A program made the position numbers and the translations under genes. Below, one piece after another: positions 7,089 through 16,647 of a stretch of DNA of 64,000 nt. Within the stretch, counting starts at the first letter, position 1. The number at the start of each line of letters is the position of its first letter. The notes below the pieces were generated by a model. That model was not told the origin of the DNA, searched no databases, and saw only the letters and a list, made by a program, of their open reading frames with translations. The stretch comes from Micromonospora antibiotica (GTDB taxonomy: Bacteria > Actinomycetota > Actinomycetes > Mycobacteriales > Micromonosporaceae): assembly GCF_017599305.1 (NCBI RefSeq), contig NZ_JAGFWR010000001.1, forward strand, positions 434,001-498,000, read 5' to 3'.

Positions 7089-8938
7089 CGGGTGCCGTCC
7101 TCGGAGGTCGGGGTCGGGATCGGTAGGGCCTGGCCGGTCTGGCCGGCGAGGCCGCTGTGGTGCCGGGCCAGCTCGACCCGGCCGCCGGCCCGGCGCAGCG
7201 CCGCGCCGACCTCCGCACCGGGTCGGGCCCCGTCGGTGCGGGCCAGGTAGCGGGCCGCCTCCTCGTCCAGCAGCGCGCGGACCCGTTCCAGCAGGTCACC
7301 CCGGGCCTTCGCGGCGAGGGTACGCACCGCCTGGTCACCGAAGATCGCCTGGAGTACGGCCTGCGCGGCGACGGTGGTGCCGGCCCCGGTGGCCACCTCC
7401 AGCCCGGTCGGGATGAACGCGGTGGAGGCGAAGACGGCGATCATCACGGCCAGCCCGGTGGCGTTGACCGCGTACGCGGCCGTCCGGGCCACGAACCGCC
7501 GGTCGCCGCCCTCCTCCCGGACCAGCTCCAGCACCCCGCGCTGCCAGTCCCGGACCAGCCGCTCGGCCCGCTCGGGCAGGTCGGCCGACGGGTGCGCCAG
7601 CGGCGGGTCGAGCAGCGCGGCCCCGGCCGGGTTCGCCTTCCAGGCGGTGTACGCGTTCTCCGCCGCCTCGGAGGCGACCCCGCGCAGCAGGGTGACCAAC
7701 TGTGACTCGATGGCGTTGCGCAGGTCGGTGGCGGGGGTGGCGGGCCGGCCGGTGACCGCGGCGACGACCCGGTCGCGCAGCCGGCCGATCCGGGCCTCCA
7801 GCGTCCGGAAGAACTCGCCGGTGCCGACGAACTCCTGCCAGCGGGCGAGGACCTCGCCGCGGAGCAGCCGGCCGTCCTTCAGCCCTTCGGTGACGGTCCG
7901 GTGCGCGCCCTGGTAGGCGGCCCGGACCCGGTCGTCGAGGGCGTCGGCGGCGACCATCTGCTCGTCGGCCGCGTCGGCGAGCATCTCCACCGTCGGGTGC
8001 AGTGAGGCGAGTGCGCCGTCGAGGGTCTGCCGGACCACGGCGGCCCGGGCCTCGGCGTCGGCGGCGAGCCGGGCGAACCAGGTGCCCAGCGGTGCGGTGA
8101 CCCGGTCGGGCAGCAGGCCCTGGCCGTCGACCCAGGTCTCCGGCAGGACGAACAGCGGTGCCGCGCCCAACTCCTGGGCGGCGAGCATCTCGGACAGGTG
8201 GGCGGCGATCTCGTCGGCGGCCTCGGGGGGCACCCGGTCCAGCACCATGGCGATCGCGGCACCCCGGGAGCGGGCGGTACGCAGCAGCTCCCACGGGACG
8301 GCGTCGGCGTACCGGGCGGCGGTGGTGACGAAGAGCCAGAGATCGGCGGCGGCGAGCAGTTGGCCGGCGAGGGCCCGGTTGGCGTCGACCACCGAGTCGA
8401 TGTCGGGGGCGTCGAGGAAGGCCAGCCCCGGGGGGAGCGCGGGGGCGGTGACCAGGTGCAGGGTGCCCGGGTCCTCGCTGGGTTCGTTGGTGCGGGTCAG
8501 GCCGGGCAGCAGCTCACCCTGGCGGAACCAGGCGGCGTCGGCGGGGTTGCAGACCAGCACCGGGGAACGGGTGGTGGGGCGGAGCACGCCGGCGGCGCTC
8601 ACCCGGGCCTGGACCAGGCTGTTGACCAGGGTCGACTTGCCCGCGCCGGTGGAGCCGCCGACGACCACGAGCAGCGGGGCGTCGAGTCGGGCCAGCCGGG
8701 GCAGCAGGTAGTCGTCGAGCTGGTCGGTCAGCGCCCGGCCGGTGTGCCGGGCCGGCTCGGCCGAGGGCAGCGCGAGCGGAAACCGGGCCGCGCCGATCGC
8801 GGCCCGCAGGCCGGTGAGGGCGGCGGGTAGGCCGTCTCCGGTGGGGCCGGGCGGCGTCTCGTCGGTCTCCGACGGCCCGGTGCGGGCGGCGACGGTGGGC
8901 GCGCCGGACCGGGTGGCGGGATCGCCGTGCGTCGTCAC
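7085..8938 (-). CDS. dynA: Dynamin-like GTPase, DynA-type
   Basis: The protein has 617 residues. A low-complexity N-terminus of about 35 residues is followed by a segment around 50-90 that ends QLDDYLLPRLARLDAPL. Then come the P-loop GGSTGAGKST (94-103), PTTRSPV as switch I (121-127), and DAPDIDS (176-182). The G4 position reads MVLDRVP, not NKxD. A long helical C-terminal half contains a hydrophobic pair around residues 495-535 (VNATGLAVMIAVFASTAFIP), a likely membrane paddle. It starts at GTG 8938 and overlaps the DynB-like gene. This two-gene layout matches the Streptomyces dynamin pair. It is divergent from dnaK across about 207 bases holding the heat-shock promoter. Confidence 0.65.
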   Translation of the reverse strand: MTTHGDPATRSGAPTVAARTGPSETDETPPGPTGDGLPAALTGLRAAIGAARFPLALPSAEPARHTGRALTDQLDDYLLPRLARLDAPLLVVVGGSTGAGKSTLVNSLVQARVSAAGVLRPTTRSPVLVCNPADAAWFRQGELLPGLTRTNEPSEDPGTLHLVTAPALPPGLAFLDAPDIDSVVDANRALAGQLLAAADLWLFVTTAARYADAVPWELLRTARSRGAAIAMVLDRVPPEAADEIAAHLSEMLAAQELGAAPLFVLPETWVDGQGLLPDRVTAPLGTWFARLAADAEARAAVVRQTLDGALASLHPTVEMLADAADEQMVAADALDDRVRAAYQGAHRTVTEGLKDGRLLRGEVLARWQEFVGTGEFFRTLEARIGRLRDRVVAAVTGRPATPATDLRNAIESQLVTLLRGVASEAAENAYTAWKANPAGAALLDPPLAHPSADLPERAERLVRDWQRGVLELVREEGGDRRFVARTAAYAVNATGLAVMIAVFASTAFIPTGLEVATGAGTTVAAQAVLQAIFGDQAVRTLAAKARGDLLERVRALLDEEAARYLARTDGARPGAEVGAALRRAGGRVELARHHSGLAGQTGQALPIPTPTSEDGTR

Positions 8939-9011
8939 CGCTAAAGCGTGCCCGACCGATGCAACAGAGACAACCGGAGGGTAGTAACGGTCGGGTTGCG
9001 TCGGGTCGGCT

Positions 9012-9023
9012 CAAGTCGACTTG
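9012..9023. promoter_or_regulatory. 12-base palindrome CAAGTCGACTTG upstream of dnaK
   Basis: This perfect palindrome shares the CAAG/CTTG ends of the HspR recognition repeat and lies 24 bases before the main one. It overlaps a TTGCGC -35-like hexamer at 9021-9026. It may be a secondary HspR contact or chance. Confidence 0.35.
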
Positions 9024-9046
9024 CGCTTTGGCGATCGCGTGGCACT

Positions 9047-9067
9047 ATTGAGTCAAGTTCACTCAAG
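9047..9067. promoter_or_regulatory. HAIR element (HspR operator) before dnaK
   Basis: TTGAGT (9048-9053), a seven-base spacer CAAGTTC and ACTCAA (9061-9066) match the HspR-associated inverted repeat CTTGAGT-N7-ACTCAAG except for the first base. It overlaps the likely -10 region (CACTAT at 9043-9048), so HspR binding would block dnaK transcription. hspR is the fourth gene of the operon, which gives feedback control. Confidence 0.85.
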
Positions 9068-9145
9068 TGTGGTGTGGTCGCTGCGGGCGGCCCTCCCGGG
9101 CAGGCCCTCCGACCTGCCCACCCGTAACGAAGCGAGGAAGCGAAG

Positions 9146-11017
<1,872 letters not shown>

Positions 11018-11065
11018 CGGTCCGCGCCGGACACGAACTCACCGCACAGGGATCGAGGTAGTCGT

Positions 11066-11809
11066 ATGACGGAGAAGCCACGAGCCGCCGACCCGGGCGC
11101 CTCCGGGTCGACGCCGGGTGGCTCCGAGCCCGCCGACGACGGGCCGCGGGTCGTCATCCGGAACAACCGCAAGCTCGGCAGGACCGAGGAGTCGCCCGCC
11201 GCCGCCGACGCCGGGGCGGACGCCCCGGCCGAGGGGCTGGTCGAGGAGGCCGAGGTGATGGTCGACGAGATCGAGGCCGAGGCGACCGCGCTCGACGGGC
11301 CGGCACCGACCGGTCCGCCGGTGGTGGACGCACCCGCGCAACCGGTCGACGGCAGCCCGACGGGCTCGCCGCTCGGCGCGGAGCTGGAAGCCCTCCGGGC
11401 CGAGCTGGACGAACGGACCCGGGACCTGCAACGGGTGTCGGCGGAGTACGCCAACTACCGCAAGCGGGTGGACCGGGACCGGGGCGTGGTCCAGGAGCAG
11501 GCGACCGGCTCGGTGCTCGCCGCGCTGCTGCCCATCCTGGACGACCTGGACCGGGCCCGGGAGCACGGCGACCTGGTGGGGCCGTTCGGCACGGTGGCCG
11601 AGCAGCTCACCACGGCGCTGGGCAAGTTCGGCCTGACGCCCTTCGGCGAGAAGGGCGACCCGTTCGACCCGACCCGGCACGAGGCGGTCGCGCACCAGAC
11701 CTCGCCGGACGTGGACGAGCCCACCTGCGTCCAGGTGATGCGTCGGGGCTACCTGCTCGGTGAGCGGCTGCTGCGGCCGGCCATGGTCGCGGTCGCCGAC
11801 CCGGAATAG
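11066..11809 (+). CDS. grpE: Nucleotide exchange factor GrpE
   Basis: This is a 247-residue protein. The first 100 residues or so are an acidic, Ala/Pro-rich extension. The GrpE core follows: a coiled-coil helix (ELEALRAELDERTRDLQRVSAEYANYRKR), the LLPILDDLDRA segment, the beta-rich head (FDPTRHEAVAHQ) and the end GYLLGERLLRPAMVAVAD. It releases ADP from DnaK. It lies 48 bases downstream of dnaK with ATG 11066. It is separated from dnaJ by 82 bases containing a very strong hairpin, so grpE and dnaJ may be expressed at different levels. Confidence 0.95.
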   Translation: MTEKPRAADPGASGSTPGGSEPADDGPRVVIRNNRKLGRTEESPAAADAGADAPAEGLVEEAEVMVDEIEAEATALDGPAPTGPPVVDAPAQPVDGSPTGSPLGAELEALRAELDERTRDLQRVSAEYANYRKRVDRDRGVVQEQATGSVLAALLPILDDLDRAREHGDLVGPFGTVAEQLTTALGKFGLTPFGEKGDPFDPTRHEAVAHQTSPDVDEPTCVQVMRRGYLLGERLLRPAMVAVADPE

Positions 11810-11820
11810 TGCACGGCCAT

Positions 11821-11863
11821 CCGGTCGCCCCGCCCACCCGCACCCGGTGGGCGGGGCGACCGG
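11821..11863. terminator. Perfect 18-base-pair hairpin between grpE and dnaJ
   Basis: The left arm (11821-11838, beginning CCGGTCGCCCC) and the right arm (11846-11863, ending GGGGCGACCGG) are perfectly complementary around a seven-base loop CGCACCC. It begins 12 bases after the grpE stop and ends 28 bases before the dnaJ start. It could be an internal attenuator or an mRNA-stabilising stem that sets DnaK-GrpE above DnaJ-HspR. Confidence 0.8.
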
Positions 11864-11891
11864 GCCACATCTCACGGAAGGGGGTGGACCG

Positions 11892-13076
11892 GTGAGCTCC
11901 AAGGACTGGATCGAGAAGGACTTCTACGCCACGTTGGGCGTGGAGAAGTCCGCCTCCTCAGACGAGATCAAGAAGTCGTACCGGAAACTGGCCCGGGAAT
12001 CGCACCCGGACCACAACCCCGGTGACCCGAAAGCCGAGGAACGGTTCAAGGGCGTCTCCGAGGCGTACGCGGTGCTCGGCGACGACGCCAAACGCCGCGA
12101 GTACGACGAGATGCGCTCGCTGTTCGGCTCGGGCGCGTTCCGTCGGGGCGCGCCCGGCACGGGTCAGCCCGGCGGTGTCCCGTTCGACGTCTCCGACCTG
12201 TTCGGCGGCGGTGGCGGGGACACCCGGTTCGGTGGTGGCGGCTTCACCGACCTGTTCAGCTCGATCTTCTCCGGCGGTGGTGCCGGTGGTGCCGGTCCGA
12301 CGCGGGCACGTGGCCCCGCCCGAGGCCGGGACGTGGAGACCGAGGTGGCCCTCGACTTCGACGACGCGGTACGAGGTGTCACCCTGCCGTTGACGCTGCG
12401 CGCGCCCGGGGTCTGCGACACCTGCCACGGCAACGGCGCGAAGCCCGGCACCCAGCCCACCACCTGCCCGGTCTGCCACGGTGCCGGGGTGACCACCCGC
12501 GACCAGGGGTCGTTCAGCTTCTCCGAGCCGTGCCGCAACTGCCAGGGCGTCGGCACGGTCGTCGAGGAGAAGTGCCCCGAGTGCCACGGCACCGGCGGGG
12601 TCACCAAGACCCGCACGTTGAACGTCCGGTTCCCCGCCGGGGTGGCCGACGGGCAGCGGATCAGGTTGGCCGGGCGGGGCGAGCCGGGTCAGCGCGGCGG
12701 GCCGGCGGGCGACCTGTTCGTCCAGGTCAAGGTACGCCCGGACGACCTGTTCGGGCGTACCGGTGACGACCTGACGCTGGCCGTGCCGATCACCTTCGCC
12801 GAGGCGGTGCTCGGCACCGACCTGCGGGTGCCCACCCTGGACGGCGCGGTGACCCTGCGCGTACCCCCGGGGACGCCGTCCGGGCGGGTGCTGCGGGCCC
12901 GGGGCAAGGGTGTGGTGCGCCGCGACGGTCAGGCCGGTGACCTGCTGGTCACGTTGGACGTGGTGGTGCCGGCGACGGTGTCGGACGAAGCCCGGGCGGC
13001 GTTGGAGTCGTTCGCCGACGCGACGCCGCCGGCGGCCCGGGAACATCTCGACGCGCGGGTGCGTCGGGTCGGTTGA
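11892..13076 (+). CDS. dnaJ: Co-chaperone DnaJ (Hsp40, type I)
   Basis: The protein has 394 residues. The J domain (about 10-75) carries the HPD motif (SHPDHNPGD). A Gly/Phe-rich linker follows, then four CxxCxGxG-type zinc repeats (CDTCHGNG, CPVCHGAG, CRNCQGVG, CPECHGTG) and the two C-terminal substrate-binding beta domains. It stimulates DnaK ATPase and delivers clients. The GTG at 11892 is chosen because AAGGGGG lies about eight bases upstream and the product begins SSKDWIEKDFYATLGV, the usual DnaJ N-terminus. The reading frame extends farther upstream, but through the hairpin and the grpE end. Confidence 0.96.
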   Translation: MSSKDWIEKDFYATLGVEKSASSDEIKKSYRKLARESHPDHNPGDPKAEERFKGVSEAYAVLGDDAKRREYDEMRSLFGSGAFRRGAPGTGQPGGVPFDVSDLFGGGGGDTRFGGGGFTDLFSSIFSGGGAGGAGPTRARGPARGRDVETEVALDFDDAVRGVTLPLTLRAPGVCDTCHGNGAKPGTQPTTCPVCHGAGVTTRDQGSFSFSEPCRNCQGVGTVVEEKCPECHGTGGVTKTRTLNVRFPAGVADGQRIRLAGRGEPGQRGGPAGDLFVQVKVRPDDLFGRTGDDLTLAVPITFAEAVLGTDLRVPTLDGAVTLRVPPGTPSGRVLRARGKGVVRRDGQAGDLLVTLDVVVPATVSDEARAALESFADATPPAAREHLDARVRRVG

Positions 13077-13105
13077 CCGGTTGACGGGTGCGGAGGTGAG
13101 TGGAG

Positions 13106-13549
13106 ATGTCGGACGGGTTCGTCGGTTCGGGTGACGCCGCCTACGAGGCCAAGGTGCTGATGATCTCGGTCGCGGCACGGATGGCGGGGATGCACCCGCA
13201 GACGTTGCGTCAGTACGACCGGCTCGGCCTGGTGCAGGCCGGTCGGGCGGCCGGTGGTGGGCGACGCTACAGCGTGCGGGACGTGGTCCTGCTGCGTGAG
13301 GTCCAGCGGCTCAGCCAGGACGAGGGTGTCAACCTGGCCGGGGTGAAACGGATCATCGGGCTGGAAGGCCTGGTGGAGCAGGCCCAGCAGCGGGTGGCCC
13401 GACTGGAGGCGGAGTTGGACGCCGCCTACCGCCGGATCGCCGAGCTGGAGACGCTGGCCAGCGGTTTCTCCCGGGGTGACCTGGTGCCGACCAGTCGCAC
13501 CTCCACGGCGCTGGTGGTCTGGCGTCCCCGCCGCACCCCCGACCGCTGA
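13106..13549 (+). CDS. hspR: Heat-shock repressor HspR (MerR family)
   Basis: This is a 147-residue protein. The MerR-type winged helix begins LMISVAARMAGMHPQTLRQYDRLGLV, with RRYSVRDV as the wing, then a dimerisation helix rich in Glu/Arg and a basic Pro/Arg tail. HspR represses the dnaK operon and clpB by binding HAIR repeats, and repeats of that type are present at 9047-9067 and 18656-18684. GGAGG at 13092-13096 is nine bases from ATG 13106, which favours this start over a GTG at 13100 only three bases away. It is the last gene of the chaperone operon, 29 bases after dnaJ. Confidence 0.94.
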   Translation: MSDGFVGSGDAAYEAKVLMISVAARMAGMHPQTLRQYDRLGLVQAGRAAGGGRRYSVRDVVLLREVQRLSQDEGVNLAGVKRIIGLEGLVEQAQQRVARLEAELDAAYRRIAELETLASGFSRGDLVPTSRTSTALVVWRPRRTPDR

Positions 13550-13675
13550 CCCTGGCCCGGCCCGCCGGGTCGGCGGTGGTCTGCGGTCGGGGTTTTCCGG
13601 CGGTGGGTGGTCGTTCCGGCTAGCCTGTTGTCAGGTCCAACCAGGTCAATTCGGACTCCGACGGCGGGGGGAACC

Positions 13676-13885
13676 GTGGCGGAATCGGCGAAGAAAGTGG
13701 CCCGGCAGGCGGAGGAGCGGCTCAACAAGGTGGCCGAGAACGTCCGGGAGAAGTTCGACCGGGTCACCGAGGGCAAGTTCTCCGACACGGTGAAGAACGG
13801 CAGGTTCGCCGAAGGGACCGACCCCGGGGCGGACCGGGAGCGGACCGGGGAGAAACGCCGCAACCAGGGCGGATCGGCACGCTGA
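13676..13885 (+). CDS. Small charged protein, resembles MT0933-type antitoxin family proteins
   Basis: The 69-residue, highly charged helical protein begins AESAKKVARQAEERLNK, then VTEGKFSDTVKNG, and has a disordered basic tail. The helix followed by a GKxxDxV segment recalls the small actinobacterial proteins annotated as MT0933-like antitoxins, although a toxin function for their partners is not established. GTG 13676 follows a GGGGGG run by four to five bases; the frame continues upstream, but without a better ribosome site. No partner gene is adjacent. The hairpin at 13901-13931 is its likely terminator. Confidence 0.6.
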   Translation: MAESAKKVARQAEERLNKVAENVREKFDRVTEGKFSDTVKNGRFAEGTDPGADRERTGEKRRNQGGSAR

Positions 13886-13900
13886 CGATCCGTCGACGTG

Positions 13901-13931
13901 CGGGCCGGGACCCACGGGGGGTCCCGGCCCG
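13901..13931. terminator. Bidirectional terminator hairpin
   Basis: Perfect 13-base arms CGGGCCGGGACCC and GGGTCCCGGCCCG flank the loop ACGGG. It sits between two convergent genes, 15 bases after the first stop and 39 before the second. Confidence 0.75.
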
Positions 13932-13970
13932 TTCGCCGTCCGGCTGTGGGTGCTGCGGGTGCGCCGCCGG

Positions 13971-14426
13971 TCAGCCGAGCCGGCGGTTGTCCCGGACCAG
14001 GCCGCCCTCGCACCAGTCGTGGTAGGTGAAGAGTTCCTGCCGGGCCAGCAGCGCCCGACTGTTGTACGCCCAGTTGCGCAGCAACTCGTCGCCGTCGCGC
14101 TCGGCCTGCTCCACCAGTTTGCGGAAGCGACGCCTGGGGTGGGCGCGGAAGTTCGTCCGGATGCCGTCGGCCGCGTAGATGTAGAGGCAGTGCAGGGCGA
14201 AGCGGCGCGCGGGGCAGGCCGGGTCCAACGCCAACTCGAACAGGGTGAGCACTAGGTGGTCGCCGGAGACCAGCAGGTCCCAGTCTTGTGGCAGCGAGGT
14301 CAGCGGCACCGAGTCCGGCTGGTACGCCCAGGCCCGTAGCTCCCCCGGCGACGGGTCGACGGGGTTGGCGAAGCCGTGGAACGGCGGATCCTGCACGCTC
14401 ACCGGCAACCTTCCGCTCACATCCAC
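13971..14426 (-). CDS. Conserved actinobacterial protein of unknown function
   Basis: This is a 151-residue soluble protein rich in aromatic residues and Arg. It has a C-terminal helical section with LHCLYIYAADGIRTNF, HPRRRFRKLVEQAERDGDELLRNWAYNSRALL and TYHDWCEGGLV. I recognise no catalytic motif. Similar short proteins are, as I recall, widespread in Streptomyces and Micromonospora. The GTG at 14426 is preceded by GGAGG at about six bases. It is convergent with the small charged gene and transcribed from its own region, since the antiporter terminator lies upstream. Confidence 0.65.
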   Translation of the reverse strand: MDVSGRLPVSVQDPPFHGFANPVDPSPGELRAWAYQPDSVPLTSLPQDWDLLVSGDHLVLTLFELALDPACPARRFALHCLYIYAADGIRTNFRAHPRRRFRKLVEQAERDGDELLRNWAYNSRALLARQELFTYHDWCEGGLVRDNRRLG

Positions 14427-14536
14427 GGGGTGCCTCCGTCCGCCCGCGGGACCCTGTCCTGCTGGGGCGCAACGCTAGCCGCCGCTGCCCGGCCGGCGGA
14501 AGACCCCGCCGGGAGCAATTCGGCAACGGAGGCCCT

Positions 14537-14566
14537 GGCCAGGCCACCTGTGTGAGGGGCCTGGCC
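14537..14566. terminator. Stem-loop downstream of the antiporter gene
   Basis: GGCCAGGCC and GGCCTGGCC pair outside an inner CCT/AGG stem with one bulged A and loop GTGTG. It lies 10 bases beyond the antiporter stop on the minus strand. Confidence 0.6.
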
Positions 14567-14575
14567 GGGCGGTTC

Positions 14576-15781
14576 TCAGTCCGTGGCGGGTACCGGCTGG
14601 GGCTGTCGGGCGGCGATCCGTCGACGCAGCCGCTGCTTGAACCAGCGCATGTCGGGCAGGCGGGCGAGCATCGGACCGGTGATCACGGTGATCAGCACGT
14701 ACGCCGTGGCGAGCGCCGCCAGTTTGGGTTCGACGGTGCCGGCGGCGACGGCCAGACCGGCGATGACGATGGAGAACTCGCCGCGCGGCATCAACGCGAA
14801 GCCGGCCCGCCAACGGCCCGGTTCGGCGATGCCGGCCCGGCGGGCCGCCAGGTAGCCGGTGAGCAACTTGGTCCCCATGGTGACCACGGCCAGCACGATC
14901 GCGGGCAGCAGCACCGGCGGCATGTCCCGGGGGTCGGTGACCAGGCCGAAGAAGACGAAGAAGACCGCGGCGAAGAGGTCCCGCAGCGGGGAGAGCAGTT
15001 CGGTGGCGTGGTGCGCCACCGGCCCGGACAGGGCGATGCCGACCAGGAACGCCCCGACGGCGGCGGAGACCTGGAGCCGGGCGGCGATGCCGGCGACCAG
15101 CAGGGTCAGGCCGAGCACCCCGAGCAGCAACGCCTCCGGGTCCTTCGCCGACAGGGCGGCGGAGATCAGGTGGCCGAAGCGGATGGCGACGACCAGCACG
15201 AGCACCACGGTGAACACCGCGACACCCAGCGCGATCCCACCCTTGACCAGGCCCACGCCGGCCAGCAGCGCGGTCACCAGCGGCAGGTAGAGCGCCATCG
15301 CCAGGTCCTCGATGACCAGCACGGAGAGGATGACCGGGGTTTCCCGGTTACCGACCCGGCCGAGGTCGCCGAGCACCTTGGCGATCACCCCGGACGACGA
15401 GATCCAGGTGATGCCGCCGAGCACCACGGCGGCCACCCAGCCCCAGCCGAGCAGCAACGCGAAGCCGAAACCGGGCAGGGCGTTGAGCGCCGCGTCGATC
15501 AGGCCAGCCGGGGCCGCCGAGCGCAGGTTGCCGACCAGCTCGTTGGCGCTGTATTCCAGGCCGAGCATGACCAGCAGCAGGATGACGCCGATCTCGGCGC
15601 CGACGGCGAAGAACTCTTCGCTCGCGGCCAGCGGGAGCAGGCCACCGTGCCCGAAGGCGAGCCCGGCGAGCAGGTAGAGGGGGATGGGGGAGACGCCGAA
15701 CCGGCGGCTGAGCCGGCCGAGCAGCCCGAGCAGCAGCAGGAGCGCGCCGACCTCGATGAGCAGTGTGGTGGTTTCGTGCAT
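14576..15781 (-). CDS. CPA2-family cation/proton antiporter (KhtU/Kef-type membrane subunit)
   Basis: The 401-residue protein has about 12 transmembrane segments. The start LIEVGALLLLLGLLGRLSRR, FGHGGLLP, the ILLLVMLGLEYS segment, ITWISSSGVIAKVL and LSVLVIEDLAMALYLPL are typical of CPA2 antiporters, and the Asp of VIEDLA is in the ion-binding position. The fused RCK domain of Kef proteins is missing. Instead a separate TrkA-C protein is encoded five bases upstream, as in Bacillus KhtT/KhtU. It probably expels potassium in exchange for protons under alkaline, salt or electrophile stress. Confidence 0.85.
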   Translation of the reverse strand: MHETTTLLIEVGALLLLLGLLGRLSRRFGVSPIPLYLLAGLAFGHGGLLPLAASEEFFAVGAEIGVILLLVMLGLEYSANELVGNLRSAAPAGLIDAALNALPGFGFALLLGWGWVAAVVLGGITWISSSGVIAKVLGDLGRVGNRETPVILSVLVIEDLAMALYLPLVTALLAGVGLVKGGIALGVAVFTVVLVLVVAIRFGHLISAALSAKDPEALLLGVLGLTLLVAGIAARLQVSAAVGAFLVGIALSGPVAHHATELLSPLRDLFAAVFFVFFGLVTDPRDMPPVLLPAIVLAVVTMGTKLLTGYLAARRAGIAEPGRWRAGFALMPRGEFSIVIAGLAVAAGTVEPKLAALATAYVLITVITGPMLARLPDMRWFKQRLRRRIAARQPQPVPATD

Positions 15782-15786
15782 CCGCC

Positions 15787-16287
15787 TCAGCCGTCCGGGT
15801 CACTGTCGGCGAGGATGGCTGTCACACCGTCGAGACCCTGCCGGGTCCCGACCACGACCACCACGTCACCGGCCGCGAAGCGGAAGGTGGGATCGGGCGA
15901 GACGTTGACCTCGCCCTGCCGGAGCACCGCCACGATGGAGGCGCTGGTGCGGGTACGCGCCTTGGTGTCACCGAGCCGCTTGTTGACGTACTTCGACCCG
16001 GCCGGAATGGCGATCTGCTCGGTGAGCAACCCGGCCGCCTGCTCGCGCAGGCCGGAGAGCTGACCCAGCATCAGCGACGCGCCGAGGATGTCGGCCAACG
16101 CCTCGGCCTCGTCGTCGGTCAGCGGGATGTCATGCTGGCAGGAGTCGGGATCGTCCGGGTCGTAGAGGACCAGGTCGCGGCGGCCATTGCGGTGGGAGAC
16201 CACGCCGAGCCGGCGACCGGACTCCGTCATCAGATCATGACGTACGCCGATTCCGGGTAGGGCGGTCTGTTCGACACGTACTCGCAC
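15787..16287 (-). CDS. KhtT-like regulatory subunit with TrkA-C domain
   Basis: This 166-residue soluble protein has an N-terminal beta-rich part (VEQTALPGIGVRHDLMTESGRRLGVVSH) like KhtT and a TrkA-C/RCK-C domain at about 75-160 (AGSKYVNKRLGDTKARTRTSASIVAVLR, then FRFAAGDVVVVVGTRQGLD). It should gate the downstream antiporter by ligand or pH sensing. The GTG at 16287 is chosen because TAGCCT lies seven bases upstream on the minus strand, a leaderless promoter signature, and no Shine-Dalgarno sequence is present. The stop is five bases from the antiporter ATG, so both are one operon. Confidence 0.82.
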   Translation of the reverse strand: MRVRVEQTALPGIGVRHDLMTESGRRLGVVSHRNGRRDLVLYDPDDPDSCQHDIPLTDDEAEALADILGASLMLGQLSGLREQAAGLLTEQIAIPAGSKYVNKRLGDTKARTRTSASIVAVLRQGEVNVSPDPTFRFAAGDVVVVVGTRQGLDGVTAILADSDPDG

Positions 16288-16300
16288 GGACGAGAGGCTA
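16288..16300 (-). promoter_or_regulatory. Leaderless promoter -10 of the khtT-like gene
   Basis: TAGCCT (minus strand 16300-16295) is followed by seven bases and the GTG start. This TANNNT-N7-start spacing is typical of actinobacterial leaderless mRNAs. Confidence 0.5.
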
Positions 16301-16416
16301 TACCCTGCGCCCAAGCTGGGCCCGTTGGACGTCTGTGCTGCTGGCGAGCGCTTTCCGGCCGGTACCGCCTGTGCTCGCCGACTCGCCGGTCGGTAACCCC
16401 GACCCGCGCTGCGGGA

Positions 16417-16647
16417 TCAGGGGGAGGCTCTGCGCGGTGTGACGTAGGTTCCCTTGCCCTGGTGGCCTTCGACGAGGCCCTCCGCCTGAAGGATCAGCAG
16501 TGCGGAGCGCACGGGTTCGGCGGAAACCTCGTAGTGCGCGATCAACTCACGCAGGGATGGCAACTTGTCGCCCGGCGAGTACTCGCCGGAGGCGATCTTG
16601 TCGCGGATGTCCTGGGCGATGCGCTGACGGTCGGAAACTCGGGGCAT
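16417..16647 (-). CDS. Minimal GntR-family regulator (winged helix only)
   Basis: The protein has only 76 residues. It is a complete GntR winged helix (RQRIAQDIRDKIASGEYSPG, KLPSLRELIAHYEVS, VRSALLILQAEGLVEGHQGKG) with no effector-binding domain. Such one-domain GntR proteins control mobile-element or accessory genes in actinomycetes. AGGAG lies about seven bases before ATG 16647, and the longer upstream frame crosses the promoter region. It is divergent from two small overlapping ORFs. ATGCAAA repeats in the shared region are candidate operators. Local codon use is slightly more AT-rich than in neighbours, suggesting a later arrival. Confidence 0.8.
   Translation of the reverse strand: MPRVSDRQRIAQDIRDKIASGEYSPGDKLPSLRELIAHYEVSAEPVRSALLILQAEGLVEGHQGKGTYVTPRRASP

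Noticed and set aside
14288..16063. Plus-strand frame of 591 codons across the antiporter genes
   Set aside because: Complement of the CPA2 and TrkA-C genes, full of Gln, His, Arg and Gly. The minus-strand products are recognisable families.
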